Notes under the pieces: model-generated
Databases searched by the model: none
Seen by the model: the letters and a program-made list of their open reading frames with translations, nothing else
Told to the model about the DNA's origin: nothing
Part shown: piece by piece, positions 1 to 51,861 of the stretch
Layout: every line of letters starts with the position of its first letter
Position numbering within the stretch: position 1 is the stretch's first letter
Program-made: the position numbers and the translations under genes
From: Amoebidium appalachense
Taxonomy: Eukaryota; Ichthyosporea
Length of the DNA: 64,000 nucleotides
Direction: 5' to 3'
Assembly (NCBI GenBank): GCA_963693365.1
Contig: CAVNZM010000002.1
Coordinates: 9,672,001 to 9,736,000 of the forward strand

Positions 1-231
1 TCTTTCCCCTTCCCACACACACAAAAAAACAAATGTCTGAGAGGGTAGAGAGAATAAGTTACCACACACTCGCTGGATACCATAAAAAAAAAAAGGCCAA
101 ATGACAAAGGAGTTAGGGACGGAGTTTTCTTGCGGTTGGTTCTTATTCTTTTTCTCTTCTTTTTTTCTTCCTTTTTGACACCGGGGGGGGGGGGGGGGGG
201 GGGAGGGGGGGGGGGGGGGGGGTAGTCTCAC

Positions 232-20550
<20,319 letters not shown>

Positions 20551-21491
20551 TTCTCTATCTCCGTGTGTGCTTCGGCGCACGTCTAAAACTTGCTCCCTTC
20601 ACAGCCTTGTTATAACCTAGAAGTCAACTTGAAGTCACTTGAAGATGCCATGTCATAGGATGAGATTGACCCTTGCTATATCTACATCTAGTGTCTAACC
20701 TTCAACGAAATGTGAAGGGGATGGTGCCCAAAGCCTTTCCTGAATGAACCTCGGTGATCTCTATAAAAACTTTGTAGGAGAGCTCCAAAAGCATCAGCAA
20801 GCAGTAGCCTGCCAGATATGAAGTAAACACAGCTTTATCCGGCTTGAAAGTGACTTTTGAAAGATTTGACCAATCGATAAAAGCTACCATATTTGTTTAT
20901 GTGTCCTGTTTCTGGATTGGTCACGGTTGCAACACCCCGGTTACACCCGGCAGTGGGGCCGTGGGCCCGGGCCGGCAGCGCTAAGCCGGCCAGCAGGCTG
21001 GACGGCACAGAACTCGACCGACAACACACGGCTAACGTCTCGAGGGAGCTAGTTCTCGGTAACGCTAGTCAAAAATCACACACGCAGGTCTACCAGAAGC
21101 TCACTACTGACGTGGACCAGCAAACTGAAACGGTACATATCATGCCTGCGTCCCCCACACGCACCATGCACCACGACAACGTGCACATTCCCATCGATGG
21201 GCTGAATGATTGCAAACTTTCCCAGTGCTTAGCACTACCACATTGGTCATCACCGGCCGAGTATGAGCTGGCAGGTAAACATGCGTTGTTGATGGTGTGA
21301 AGGAGTTTTTATCTGTTACTCTAACTCTATAGCTGCATGTGTAACTTGAATCCGGGCGTCTGTGGCCTCCCAATACCATCACTGAGGTCCCCCCTTCCCC
21401 CCCCCCCCCCCCCCTCTCCCCGCCCCACGACGTGCACCCCCCCCCAGGGCCTACCCCCCAACTTCATCAGGCTCTCTCCGGAAGAAGGGGG

Positions 21492-21543
<52 letters not shown>

Positions 21544-22326
21544 TTGTAGTAGAGTTTAACATGCACGTGCGCACACACACACACCATGTCATGCACAAGG
21601 ATCATGCTTGCACACACCCGCATCCATGATCATGATCAGCAGCAGGCTGTAGAATCATACATGCCAGGACAATGTGTCAGCTAGAACAAAAGACGTCCGT
21701 AAATCCATTTTATTACTGTTTTATCTTCGCCACTGCACAAACAGTGCAGGTTCCTTGAGATCAGCCTAACTGACCTTTGCGTTAACATATTGCTGATAGT
21801 TACGTTTGCCACATTGAAATGCCCTTAACAAGGTGCTGCATAAAATCAAATAAGTGCCACAAAAAAAAAAAAAAAAAAAAATAGAATATGCTTCTATAAT
21901 GAACAAAACGAAATGTATGGTTACGGTGTGTTCCAAAATCGGGGGCTTGTACAGGGCTGTGTGCATAGTGCATGTGCTTGCTCGTGTTAAAACAGTTGCT
22001 AGCTAGCCTCTACCAAAAGTAATTCACCACAGTACGGATGTTACATAATTCCCTTACAGCATGCAGAGAAGGGCAAACATATGACAGCCATCATAAGAAC
22101 TACCCTTACACTCGACAGTAAACTAATCAGAACCACACAGACCCTCACAGTCACGCCATATCGTATCAACAAGCATACACACAGAGCACCGAATGTGCTT
22201 GACACACACATACTGCATCAAGCCCCCAAGCCATCCCTCATCTCCTGTGACTGTCACTAGCCTACACTACAATTTTTTTCAACGCGGTTTCGGCCTTTTG
22301 AGGACCCACTTTTTCTTTAACCCTAT
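20551..22326. other. intergenic region between ARFGEF start and MYND-gene stop
   Basis: Both neighbours are on the minus strand, so this holds the ARFGEF promoter side and the 3' end of the MYND gene. Composition is balanced apart from a C-run at 21400, a long G-run at 21493-21542 and a short GT/AC stretch. A minus-strand AATAAA (plus TTTATT at 21709-21714) could be the MYND polyadenylation signal, about 610 bases after the stop; this is weak evidence. A 135-codon plus-strand open frame at 20893-21300 has no recognisable domain. No clear TATA box or CpG-like block was picked out. Confidence 0.6.
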
Positions 22327-27758
<5,432 letters not shown>

Positions 27759-27913
27759 ATTTGCCAAAGAGCTGTGTTTCAGAGAGGGAAAAAAGGGGGA
27801 TCAGAACAGAAAAAAAATAACAAAAAAAGAGTCTTGGCTCTACTTGTCAATCTTTGGGGGTTTAAGATTTGGGGTGGGTGAGTAAGTGGTGGTAATGGTG
27901 GTGTAAAAAAAAA

Positions 27914-27972
27914 GGGGGGGGGGGGGGGGGGGGGGGGGGGGAGGGGGGGGAGGGGGGGGGGGGGGAGGGGGG

Positions 27973-28030
<58 letters not shown>
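27914..28030. repeat. G-run cluster
   Basis: 117 bp of G interrupted by five single A bases, with a final uninterrupted stretch of about 50 bp. Confidence 0.96.
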
Positions 28031-28034
<4 letters not shown>

Positions 28035-28549
28035 GCCAGCTGCTGTTGGTGTCCGGTCAAGTGTACTGATTTCTGTAAGTGGGTTAGAGCTACTGCAAAA
28101 AAAAAAAAAAAAAAATCAACCCTGTTACTAGGGCACTAACCTTTATGCTAACGGGCTAGTTGTGTAATCTTAGTTGGCTGAAAAATAGGTTTTTCTTTCT
28201 TGGGGTACTCTCTGTAAATTGAGCTTGGTGGTGGTGACTCAGGTGAGTCGACGTTGGCCTCAAAACAAAGTTTTGTGTCGAACATTTGTAACCCTTGCTA
28301 GTCAGCTGTGATTGGTTTGTTGGCAATACCTAAAGCAAGGTATGGCATACTTCAATGCATGATAAAGGTCCTATTTAAGAACTTTAAGACGGGTTTGTCA
28401 TTGCTTAGTTCTAATGATTGCATGTGATTTGCTAATAGCGCACCTGTTATGACCTTCCTTGGCAACATCCTTACGGACTATCTATTGGATTACAGAGCAT
28501 CAGATGCATTCCATCGAACGTCGACAGGAGAGTAGTGGACATTCAACCC

Positions 28550-28676
28550 GTGTATGCGTGTGTGCGTGCGTGTGTTTTCGCACGTGTGTTGGGGAACACG
28601 CGGTGTGTGTGTGTGTGTGTGTACGGTGTGTGCTGCTGCGTGAGTTCGGTGTGCGTGCGTGCGTGCGTGCGCGTGT

Positions 28677-28707
<31 letters not shown>

Positions 28708-28946
28708 CAGTGAGTGTGTGTGTGTGTGCGTGTGTGCGCGTATGCCACCTGTGTGTATCTGTGTCTGTGTGTGCCTGTGTGTGTGTGTGTGTGCGTGTGT
28801 GTGTACGTATTTTTGTACATATGCGACGTAGTTTTTGTGTATGTATGTGTGCGTGTATGTGCGTATATGTGCGTGTGTGCGTGTGCGCGCAAGTGCGCGT
28901 GTGTGTGTGTGTGTGTGTGTGTGTGACAGTGTGTCTGTGTGTGTTG

Positions 28947-29020
<74 letters not shown>

Positions 29021-29040
29021 CATGTGTGTGTGTGTGTGTG
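28550..29040. repeat. mixed GT/GC/GTAT array
   Basis: About 490 bp of alternating purine-pyrimidine sequence, ending in a long (GT)n at 28945-29019. Confidence 0.92.
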
Positions 29041-29276
29041 TTTACCCCGCCCAAGGCAGAATTAAGCTATTGGCAGAATTGGCTAAGTCTAGACCGGGCG
29101 GCGGGTATGGAAGTTGATAGAATTGGCATGATATCGATTGGTATGCAGCTAAGTGAACGTAGTTGGCTGTAATTGGTTGATTTGAATGAGTCTGCGACTT
29201 GGGCACTGGGTGTATAAAAAAATAGATTTATATCACTTCGGTTAGGGTAGCTTTTGGTGCACACAGATTTCTGACA

Positions 29277-29307
<31 letters not shown>

Positions 29308-30587
29308 TCGATGGGGAGATTGTAAAGGCACGACGCCAGGTCCCCAAAGAATCAAAATGATTCACTTTTTTTTTTTTTTTTTTTTTGATCTGTGGATAGT
29401 GGAGGAGTATCGCACATTTTATAACGAGGTCTGGATCATTTTAGGACCTGACGATAAGTAAATGAACTATATCCCACATTATCCTTGATGTATGTGTTTC
29501 TATGTTCTATTAGGTGCTTCCGTTATGGTTCTTTTTGGGCCGCTAGCAAATAGCACTCGTTCCATATTAGGCATCTCTGCACGATTATTCTATGTATATC
29601 TCGTTGCCCAAGCGTGTAACAGTTATTGCTTAAGCAGCCTTACTCTGGTGTATTACTAATTATAAGCATAGCATGTATTTCATAACAGTAGCTGTGGTTT
29701 TTGCAATACTAGCTATAGGCTCGACAGAAAGCACCTAGGTGAACCGATGTTGGCATGCAAGCATGTTAGTTCAGGTTGTTCCGTTTTCTGTTCGGTTGCT
29801 GGCATTTACGCGCTATCCCAATATTAATACCACCACCTTTCAACATTTGCTGGATATCAAAAGGTGTGATTATAATTTCTATGACAGTGTTAAGTTACTC
29901 TTACATGGCTAACATTTTGGACCCTTGTTGAACCCCGTAGTGGTGAGTTAATATCTGACTCGAGTTTCGAAGTCCGATGGTTGAAATTTCGCTGTTGGTA
30001 TATCTCGTTGGATATATGGTGAAGCTATCCATCTAAGCGACTATCTCGTTGTGTCTATGGGGGTTGTACTATATATCAATTTTAGCCCTGTCTGATGCAT
30101 ATTATCCGATTTAAACGAGCCTTTTAAAAAGAGTGTCGTGCAAAACAGAAGAACCAGACTGCATGTAACACATTCACACAAAGAAGTGATATGTTATAAC
30201 TAAGTTCTGTGTCAAAATTTCCGAAGCAATTGTCGAATCTACTCTTGCAGGAGAACTTATTCCACTCATAGCGCAGGCTCATTCTGCTGACGTAAGTGTT
30301 CAAGCCACGTCCTGGGCCGCCCTCCAGCCGTGTAACAATTGAATATTCGAATGTACAAACTCTGCGGCACCCCTCGTCTAGTGTGCGGTAATGCTGGAAA
30401 GCACGGTAAGAAACACATGCACACAAGGGGCAGTGCTCCCAACGTTTCCCAGATTATAGGCCGTGTGAACCGGTATGGAACGTGACCTTAAAAAAGCAAA
30501 AGGTGGTATGTGTGTGTGTGTGCACGTGTGTGTGTGTGTGTGTGTGTGTGCGTGTGCGTGTGTACACGGGTGTGTGTGTGTGTACAC

Positions 30588-30623
<36 letters not shown>

Positions 30624-31803
30624 CAGTGTGTGTGGTGTGTGCGTTTGTGGTGTGTGTGTGTGTGTACACATGTGTGTGTGGGTGGGAGGAGGGGGGGGGG
30701 GGGGGGGGGGGGGAGAGGGCAAGGGGGGGTGTCCATGATCCGTGGCATCACTTGGCCTAGCTTGGCATTTCTAATATTCCCGGCCCGCCTGTGCACGTGG
30801 TAAGCATGTCTTCAACATAATTATGTGTGGGATATCGTAGCTAGAAGTTTCACAATGACCCAACCGATCTCTGATTTACTACGGGGTACGTACGGGTACC
30901 AATCTTTGGGCCACAGATAGATTGCAATAATGAAAAATGACTACCGTATATACGTAGTATGGTTTTAAATCGTTGCACCTCATTTACCAAGTCTTAGAGC
31001 GTTTACAAGAAATGCCATGCTATATACGCTCAACTTTGCTAGGACCATTTCCATCTTACCTTCAAATTTATCTTTACCACAACGTCATGGACATGGCATT
31101 CTTCAAATAGTACATGCATGTCTAATCTATACAAACGAATCACACCTCTGCACATACGGGCATAGCTACATGCATATTTTTAATAGAATAATTATAAACG
31201 TGTGTGCCTGTGCTCACATATGTATCAACAAATGGTATAAGATCCGCTCCCCAAAAAAAAAAACGACTTCATGACCGTATAATTATAACATATGCCTAGT
31301 ATGATCACGACATAGGTCAGCGTTCATGGAAATTAACAAGTAATGATATTTATAAGCGGTAACCAAATATATGTATGTACTTTAAAACAATTGATATTAT
31401 TTCTGCATACGTAAGACCGATTAGGCAATCATCTTCCAGACATCTACTTATACATATCTGCATAATAAGTACACGTCATAATGGCCAGCTCAACTTTTGC
31501 TATGAGCTAACTCGTGAAACTACTATATTAGAAAATATTCATACATATTATGGACTTATACTAAACCAACACTAACTTAAAGACGTACATTTGTCCCAAA
31601 AAGCGCAGTGTGGTCACATTCTATAAAGCCCCCACAGTAAGGTCCCGAAAATTACAACATGCCTTCCAGTATGTAATCCTTTCCACACCACTACTTACCC
31701 ATTCCCCCCCCCCCCCCCCCCCCCCCCCCCTCCCCCCCCGGGTGTGTGTTGTATTTGTGTACTGTATGTCCTCTATCCCAACATAACATTACGTCTCTCG
31801 TCG

Positions 31804-43868
<12,065 letters not shown>

Positions 43869-45760
43869 CTTAAACGGTCCCCCGGATTCCTCCCCTAACA
43901 ACCGCCAGCGGTGCATTCACGTGAGATAATCATCATCATAAAAATTTTCAACAGTGTCTGTGCGGCTAGGGGTATAATTAAGTTTTAAAGGCAGTTTGAA
44001 TTCAGATTCTAAGGAAACAAATTCACGGCTAAGTTAAAGTTAACCGTTATGGCTCCAGCAGGGTGCTTCCTTTTTTAGCAAGCTACCGTATAGTTGAATT
44101 TTATTAACTAGTTTAATAACTCGGTTACCTCGGTAATGATCCTGTAGCTCAGGCAGGGAACCCTCAGCCCACGGCACAGCAAACTACACTACCTACAGTG
44201 CGGGCGAGAGTCAGCCAAATTTTAAGTTCTGATGGGCTGTTGTCTCCTGCCGTGTGACTGTGGCAAGTCTTTTCACAGCACGGGCATACCGTCCGGCGTG
44301 CACCTTTAAGTTAGTGAGACCCAGCCTGCCGAAGGCAAACCGTTACTGAAAGGCTGCACAGAATAAACACATCATATGATGGAGCGGTGCCGCGGCGCGC
44401 TGCGCAAGCTACCTATTATTTATAATACACATAAACTTTGCCCGGACGTAAGTCTGAACACCTGGCTGAGCCGGCTGCTGATGACGCTGATGGTACGTTT
44501 CACCTGCCGGAGTCACTGTGAATCTGACCGAGTCTGTTACCATAAAATTTATTACCTTGCATGCCATGGACTGAGAGGTGCCGGTCCCGAGACCCTCCCT
44601 GTGTGTCACTGAGCGGCTGAAGTTCGCACGTTCTGAGCCCTCGGCAGGAGTGAACTTCAGTACTAGTGATATCCGAAAGTCACTGAGAATCATTAGTCTA
44701 CGAGCCTCATAGCGAAGGTGGCCAAGGCGCTTGAAGATGCCACAATGATTATGAATGTCTTGTGACACCGTAAGCCCGCCGTGTAGTAGAAACACGAACC
44801 ATAGTAACCGGTGTGGGCTATGTAACGAGTGGTCGCCATCATACAAGGTAGCCGCATCTATTTAGAAACCGTGACCGTCTTGACATGACCTCAGGCCGGA
44901 ATGATTAATGTCGAATTCAGTTCGGACTGAGACACCGTGTCCATGTCAAGAGCATCAACTTGCGGCCGTCAGCCAAGCTGAACTTTGTTGAAGTTATAAA
45001 GGCACCTCTGATTCGAACTGAAGCCTCAACCTTTTTTGAGGTGAGCACATTATCACAATGACATCATAGTTAGGGCACGGAGCGTACCTTGTTTCGCCGA
45101 CCAGGCCGTTGCCAAGTTGAGCTGCCACGGAAACAGTCCGTCACTGTGCATGTGGTTCGCTAAAGAGTCAACGGATTGGGCAAATCAACGGAATAAACGG
45201 CCGGGCCAGAGGCGTCCTGTCCACAAAAGCAGCTTCCGCTGAGAACGAATCTCAGAGAGCTTTCAAATAATCAGCTTCGACTACGTATGTTGAAATCTAC
45301 GCCTGAGAAATCATTGTCAGGCTATGATAATCATTCGGAGTCACTCTGTGACGGCGGGTTCTCGGCAGTCTGCCGCCGTCATTGCCTGTGCACCCTCAAA
45401 TTACGGTAAAAGACGTGGAGAGGTGTCTGTATAGATGTCAATAGCCGTGGCGAAGGTTCAAGACTCATGGGCCTTCAAGCTCCTCATCATGAGGCCCCTT
45501 GAAGCCATAAGCGTAACTCGCTGACAGTGACGAGACTCTGGGCCCCTCGACCCCGGCAACAGAGGACTCAACGCCTCCCTATTACAAAACTAGAGACTGC
45601 AGTATAAAGGTACCAGTCAATAAACTTGGCTCATGTTGCTACAGCAGCAGGCCTATCACAACTTTCTCTTTTTGCCCTTCAACTTCCGGCGTTTTTACAC
45701 ACACAACAGGCATGAACCCGGGCCGGTACACGGGCCCATGGCGGCGGCACCGTGACTTAC

Positions 45761-45817
45761 CCTTTGGTATGTATCCTGGCATTTCGGCGTAACTGTCCGA
45801 AGCAGGGATTGAAAGAT
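45761..45817 (-). other. exon-like segment with strong splice sites, gene unknown
   Basis: The minus strand shows TTTTCTTCCAG before and GGTAAGT after a 57-nt segment open in all three frames; one reading contains SYAEMPGYIPKG. No partner exon was found nearby, so it may be chance or part of an untranslated first exon of the gene starting at 43868. Confidence 0.2.
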
Positions 45818-47065
45818 CTGGAAGAAAATAACCTAAAATACCGTATTTGTTTTTGTTGGAATTTTCTTAATTCTAATGTTGGTTTTGTTCTTATAGGTTC
45901 TTATTGAACCCCAGCTGTTTTGTAATATCAGTTCTGTTTCTTCGAATACTATATTCCGCTATCCATAAGAAAGCCCCGATGTACATAACAGGGCTTCATA
46001 TTCATATGCAAGAGTGCAATGGCTTGCAGAAAACCACTTTTTCTTTAGGAAGCACACTTTTATCCCTTCTGAGCACAATAACTCTATCTCTTTGGTTTTT
46101 TTTTTTTTTTGCTACGAATGACATGCGACACCTCACAACGGTACTAATCGCTGCATATCCGTATTTTCAACCTCTGGAACGGGGATACTATGATCACGCG
46201 TACTTATTTACTTCCGTTGATCATTCAATTTGGTGGAGAATGGTGTAGGCCTATAATTGAGAGTGGTTGCAGATAATGCCAGATTCCTTGCAAGTTTTTT
46301 TCTTTTTTTTCGTGTCTTCCTAGAAATATTTGTGCATTCGTCTTCTCCTGGATGTTCATGACTCTGATAGTATGCGATTGTAATAGTAATCATTGTGTCC
46401 GGCTATATGTAGATCTACTGACGATTTCATTTTTATAAACGGCCAGACAGTTTAGCAGAATTCCGTCTTGGAAACAATGCAATTTTTTTTCTAAAGGAAA
46501 AGCTTTAAAAAGGCTTGGCTGTTTTGATTCAAAATACATGTGTAACCGTTAATACGTTTGTAAGTCAGGAGCGGAAACTTTGCGGCAGTGTCATGGCGCC
46601 GGCGGTACACAACATAATCAACCTTAGTCTGTAAATATTGCTGTAAATCCGAATTCCGGTGCTGGCCCAAACAAAATCATAATGACATCAAGTATTGAGC
46701 TGCTCATCTTGAAAAATTGTCACTTACTATCCCATTTACTTACGGCGGTGAAACACGCATATAAATGCAGCAGAAGCGAGAAAAAGGAAATAACTCCCTG
46801 TCTACCGCATGGTGAGTTTGAAAGTTCAGAGCTCTCTATATTAATGGCGCAGGGCTGCCCCTCAACATCAAGATTCAAGAACGATCATATTCCTGAAGCA
46901 TTGAAATTTCAGTATCTGATGCCGTGAGTCACGTGAATCGTTCGACTCGGACAGAATGAATTCGATGATCTCATATAAAAATGGCCCCGCCGGCCCCTGC
47001 GCCTCGGGCACTGGCTTCCTGCATATATCTCTCAATACTTCTCCAAAAACGAGACGTTGGATTGT

Positions 47066-47134
47066 TTCAAGAAATTCAGTTAGTATGGTTCCCTGTTAAC
47101 AATTCAAGAAATTCAGTTAGTATGGTTCCCTGTT
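47066..47134. repeat. perfect 32-bp tandem duplication
   Basis: TTCAAGAAATTCAGTTAG and the following 14 bases occur at 47066-47097 and 47103-47134 without mismatch. Confidence 0.93.
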
Positions 47135-48062
47135 GAGGTTTCGTTGTGGAAAGACCATCTCATATTACAAAGCATTTTCCGATTTGGCACACTCTCGGTA
47201 GAATCACCCTAGAGTTTTAGGGAGAACCGCCTCCTAGCCCGCACACATGTGCCGGCGTAGCCCTCTCCCACTTCTAATCTCGCCTTCAAGGCCCTACTTT
47301 CCCTTCTACGCACATGTATACACCTTTAATGCAGTACATCAACCTTCTTTATATGTTACTGCACAATACCACCTTTGACTACTCACTCAAAAGCATCTTG
47401 AAAGCGTGTCTATATACCCAGGCGCGCGGAGCAGCACATATGAGAGCCCCGCTAGCCGATCGGCTTGCTTCGTCTTCCACAAGTTCGCCGCTTTAAAATC
47501 CCTGCATTAGTAAATCACGCATTGCTTGTACCGACATAATAATTCGCATTGCATTTCGCATCGACATCATTAGAATGTCATTTTCCCGCCCAAAGAAACG
47601 TCGACATCGGTACGTGCCGTAGGCCCGACTGATAGTAACTGAGTACCGACTATATAGGACTAAAACACTACTGATACCTTTGTGAGGAGGAGCACAAGGT
47701 AGCGCTTACATATGGTACACTTGCACCCAAATGCTACGTGTTACCCTTGTTTACATATGCACACCCGTAAGCTAAACCTTGCACATGGTTCATATGGATT
47801 GAATACAAAAGTGAGCAATATTTACTGCCCGGTCCTTGTGGCGGATTACACAGCCATAGTTAACTGTCAGACATTTCGCCAAACGAGACGAACACTCTTT
47901 ACAAACCTCTGCGGTCGTGCACCCGTAAGTCAAACCATCGTCAGCGTTCTTTTTTTTCCAAGCCTTCTGTTTTGGCGCCCTTCACCTCTGCTGTGTATTG
48001 CAGCCTGCTCCCAGTTCCTTTCATCAACCCCCCTATCTCCCTCTCTTTTTATATTTTTTTTT

Positions 48063-48837
48063 GCATCTCCACACGCCCTTTAACCCCCCCCCCCCCTCCC
48101 CCCCTCCCCCCCCTTCCCTTCTATAGATGTCTCTATCTCTGAGCATGTTTATACGTGTTTGTACTTGTGCGAACACACACACAATTTCTTCGCTTCTCCT
48201 TAGGCACCTCCGTCTTTCCATCACTCCAACCAATTATCCACCAGGTCATAGCCCTTTTGCTTCACTCCTGAAACCCTCGAACCCTATCTGTCTTCTCCCC
48301 TCTCCACATCTCCATCAGCCTCTTCTCAAGGTTCCATCATCTTTCTTCTCCCTTCCCCCCTCCGTTCATCCCTTTCTTCTACCCGGGCTTCCGTCTTTCC
48401 GAACTCATCACTTTGCTGTGCGACTTTGCTGCACGCAGCAGCTCCCTCCCTGCCGCCATCGTCCAGCTCTCTCCTTCATCATTTTTTTCTCTCTGTGTTT
48501 GCTCTTTTACCCCCCCCCCCCCCCCCCCCCCTCTGTCCCCCTCTCAATGCCCCACCCCCTGCCCCCTTCGTCCAGCTCTCTCCTTCATCATATTTTTCTC
48601 TCTGTATTTGCTCTTTCGTCCCCCCCCCCCCTCTTCCCCTGCCCCTCTCATTGCCCCTCCCTCCTGCCCTTGCTCTCTCACCCATCTTCAACCTCTCTCC
48701 AAACCTCTTGCTCTGTGTGTACGTGCCCAATTGTCTGTCCGTTGCCTCTCTCTCTCTCTCATGCTTTTATCTCCTTTTGTTTTTATTTTTGGGACGTCTC
48801 TCACTTCCCCCCCCTCTGTCTCTCTCACTCTTGCTCC

Positions 48838-48868
<31 letters not shown>

Positions 48869-49103
48869 CCTCTCCCTCTCTCCCTCTCTCTCTCTGTCTT
48901 TGTCTCTCTCTCTCTCTCTCTCTCACTATGCCGATCTATCTATCCATCCCTCTCTCTCTCTATCTCTCTCGCTCCCTCCCTCTCTCTCTGTCACACACAC
49001 ACACACACACACACACACCCTCTCTCTCTCTCCCTCTCCCTCTCTCTCTCTCCCTCTCCCTCTCTTTCTTTATCTCTGACACACACACACTCTCTCTCTC
49101 TCG

Positions 49104-49134
<31 letters not shown>

Positions 49135-49171
49135 CCTCTATCTCTCTTTCTTTATCTCTGACACACACACA

Positions 49172-49210
<39 letters not shown>

Positions 49211-49348
49211 CCTCCCTCCCTCTCTCTCTCTCTCTCTCTCCCTCCCTCCCTCTTTCTCTCTCGCTCTCTCCCTCCCCCCTCTCCCTCGCTTTCTCTATCT
49301 CTGACACACACACACACACACAAAAACATACACACACACACACACATG

Positions 49349-49402
<54 letters not shown>

Positions 49403-49416
49403 TACACACAAACACA

Positions 49417-49454
<38 letters not shown>

Positions 49455-49460
49455 AGTGCA
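48063..49460. repeat. pyrimidine-rich (CT)n block ending in (CA)n
   Basis: C-runs, then CT-dense sequence from about 48120 with phrases such as CTCTCTCC repeated, interleaved with short (AC)n units at 48991-49017, 49078-49090 and 49159-49174, ending in a longer CA array to 49450. Open frames of 344 and 376 codons on the plus strand are Ser/Leu/Pro repeats of this sequence and not genes. A second weak CT/CA stretch follows to about 49730. Confidence 0.85.
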
Positions 49461-49974
49461 TGCATGGCATGTGTGTGTGCACGCGAACACACACAACCCT
49501 CTCTTCGTGCGTGTGCATGCAAACACACACAACCATTTCCTAGCGCATGTGTGCGCATGTGTGCTTGCGAATTCACACAACCATCTATTGACCCTCTCTC
49601 TTTCTCTCATCTCTCTCATTTTCTCTCTCCCTCTCTGACACACACACACACCACACACACACACACACACACAAGTGCGTGCATGGCAGGTGTTCATGTG
49701 TGTATATGCTCGAACACACACGCACAGAGAGAGAAAGGGAGGGAGAGAGAGAGACATGGAGGGCGAGAGGTGGAAGCAGAAAAAACAAGGGAGGGAGAAG
49801 GGTTGGGGGGGGGGGGGGGGGGGGAGTGAGATAAGTAACCACACAGACACACACATACACATACAGACGGGCACACACCGGCGCACACACAGGCACACCC
49901 ACACAGACAGACGCGAATACCAGCGCGCACGCATGGGCACACACCACCCCAGCCCCTCCCTTCTCCCCCCTCCC

Positions 49975-50158
49975 TCCCGGGCCCCCATTAGTCCTAACAT
50001 ACCCCCCTCCCCCCCCCCCCCCCCCTCTTTCGACTCCACATCGCTCATGACAAACCACATCAGACCCCACCCCCTAACAGACGACATATCAGGCCCCCTA
50101 CCCCCATTCAACTCACGTCAGACACCTGATCCCCTCATGATACCCCCCCACTCACATT
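49975..50158. repeat. detached relic of the CATCAGACC minisatellite
   Basis: Contains the same building blocks as the main array 1.1 kb further on (a TCGACTCCACA... CATGACA phrase, CACATCAGACCCC and CCCCCATTCAACTCA). Separated from the main array by 50160-51220, which holds CA tracts, a poly-A run and unique sequence with no supported gene. Confidence 0.65.
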
Positions 50159-50526
50159 AATTACTGTTGGTAACTTGCCACGGTGTTACTGTAACATCCA
50201 AGTCTTCGTGGTACGCAACATGAAAATACTTTGTGTCGCGCAGATGGGCACACGCAGCCATGACACACACGCACACACACACACACACTCACCGCTACAA
50301 ACACACACACACACTGTGGCACACACACATTCAAACACATTCACATGCACACACACACAATGTGCCAACAATGGTTGCACACAAAGACCTGGAAAAGGGC
50401 ATAGAGATCCAAGAAGCTTTGAATTGTTGATGTATGATAAATCGAGCCCGTGTGCCGAACCACGTACAGCTCTTTCAGGTCGTTACACACTCATGTAGCA
50501 CCCCATGTAACCCCATAAATAATGTG

Positions 50527-50560
<34 letters not shown>

Positions 50561-50759
50561 ACCACCACCACCACCACCACCACACACACACACACCAGCT
50601 GCACCACCACCACACACACCCTTCCGTGAAGAATTGACATCCACCGCATAAGCACGAACTAACAAGGGTGTATGTGTCCGTAGTGCGTCATGTGTACACG
50701 TGTGTGTGTGTGTGTGTGTGTGCGTGTGTGTGTGTGCGTGTATGCTCTACCAACCGGGG

Positions 50760-50794
<35 letters not shown>

Positions 50795-51220
50795 AATGGA
50801 ATGGAAAGAAAAGAAAAAGAAAAGAAAAGGCAATAATTTTCCATCAAAATGGAACAGCCGTGATTATAAAAAATTTACAAAAAAAAATAAAAACAAATAA
50901 TCAATATTATGAGGCGGTACGGTACCCCAAGCTCATCACGGTCTTGATCTTAATAATGACAACCAAACAAAATGGGGTTACAAAGCATACAAAATGCAAT
51001 TTTTCACAGTGCACGGTGTTATATTCTGCTCTTAGATTATGCCTCCAAACTCAAAGATGAAATACCCACGGTGCAGCTTGCGACGTCCTACGATATCTTC
51101 CTACTCCGCAGTTTACGTGGTTGGCTGGTAATCAATCGCCTCTTTTATCACCTGCTGGTCAGCACTGGAGCGTTGAACACCACGCTTTTTGCCTGGGGCC
51201 CGTCGAGCAACCCCTGCATA

Positions 51221-51221
<1 letters not shown>

Positions 51222-51276
<55 letters not shown>

Positions 51277-51705
51277 TTGTCAGTAACCCCATCCACCCCC
51301 CCGCCCATCAGACACCCTATCAGATCCCCCCCCCCCCCCCCCAAAAAGAAAAAAAAAAAACAAAGAAAAAACGACCCCCTATCCCTAATCCGTCCCCCTT
51401 TCCACACCCTTCATGACAATCCGCATGAGACCCTCCCCCCCCCCCCCCACCTGACCACGAAACAGCCTCCCCTCCCCCACCAGACCCCTCACCAGACAAC
51501 TCATCAGACCCCTCCCCCTCCCCCACCAGACCCCTCACCAGACTTGCCACCCCCATCCGACCCCCTTTCAGACCCCTGATCAGGCCCCCCCCCCCCCCCC
51601 CCTCCACCCTTCCCATCGTACCCCCTAACAGACCCCTCGACCGACGCCTCTCAGAACCCCCCCCCCCCCCCCCCATCAGACCCCTCATCAGATCCCCAAT
51701 CCACT

Positions 51706-51744
<39 letters not shown>

Positions 51745-51825
51745 AGTCCCTTTGTGCTCCAACCCCCCTCCCCCACCCTCCATTTCGACTGCACAACCCT
51801 GCAGGACAATCCGCGTGACGCAACC

Positions 51826-51861
<36 letters not shown>

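Larger units (their letters stand above)
27759..31803. other. intergenic region upstream of the MYND gene
   Basis: Holds a G-rich tract with scattered A (27914-28030), mixed GT/GC arrays at 28550-29040, and otherwise non-repetitive, AT-leaning sequence at 28040-28540, 29050-30480 and 30740-31700. A poly-T run lies near 29369-29386. No open frame, tRNA or splice-bounded exon was supported. The MYND promoter should lie just above 27758, but no motif stands out. Confidence 0.55.
43869..47960. other. non-repetitive intergenic island
   Basis: About 4 kb almost free of the microsatellites that fill the rest of the window, with balanced base composition. No open frame has recognisable content and I found no terminal repeats. 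It holds a perfect 32-bp tandem duplication (47066-47134), a poly-T run near 46098, and one exon-like segment at 45761-45817 on the minus strand. It could be older unique DNA or the remnant of an inserted element. Confidence 0.5.

Noticed and set aside
20893-21300. 135-codon plus-strand frame between ARFGEF and the MYND gene
   Set aside because: Composition is not simple, but there is no recognisable domain or splice context; could be chance in GC-rich DNA.
48127-49543. Plus-strand open frames of 344 and 376 codons
   Set aside because: They are Ser/Leu/Pro/His-Thr readings of CT and CA repeats, open in several frames at once, with no splice or domain evidence.
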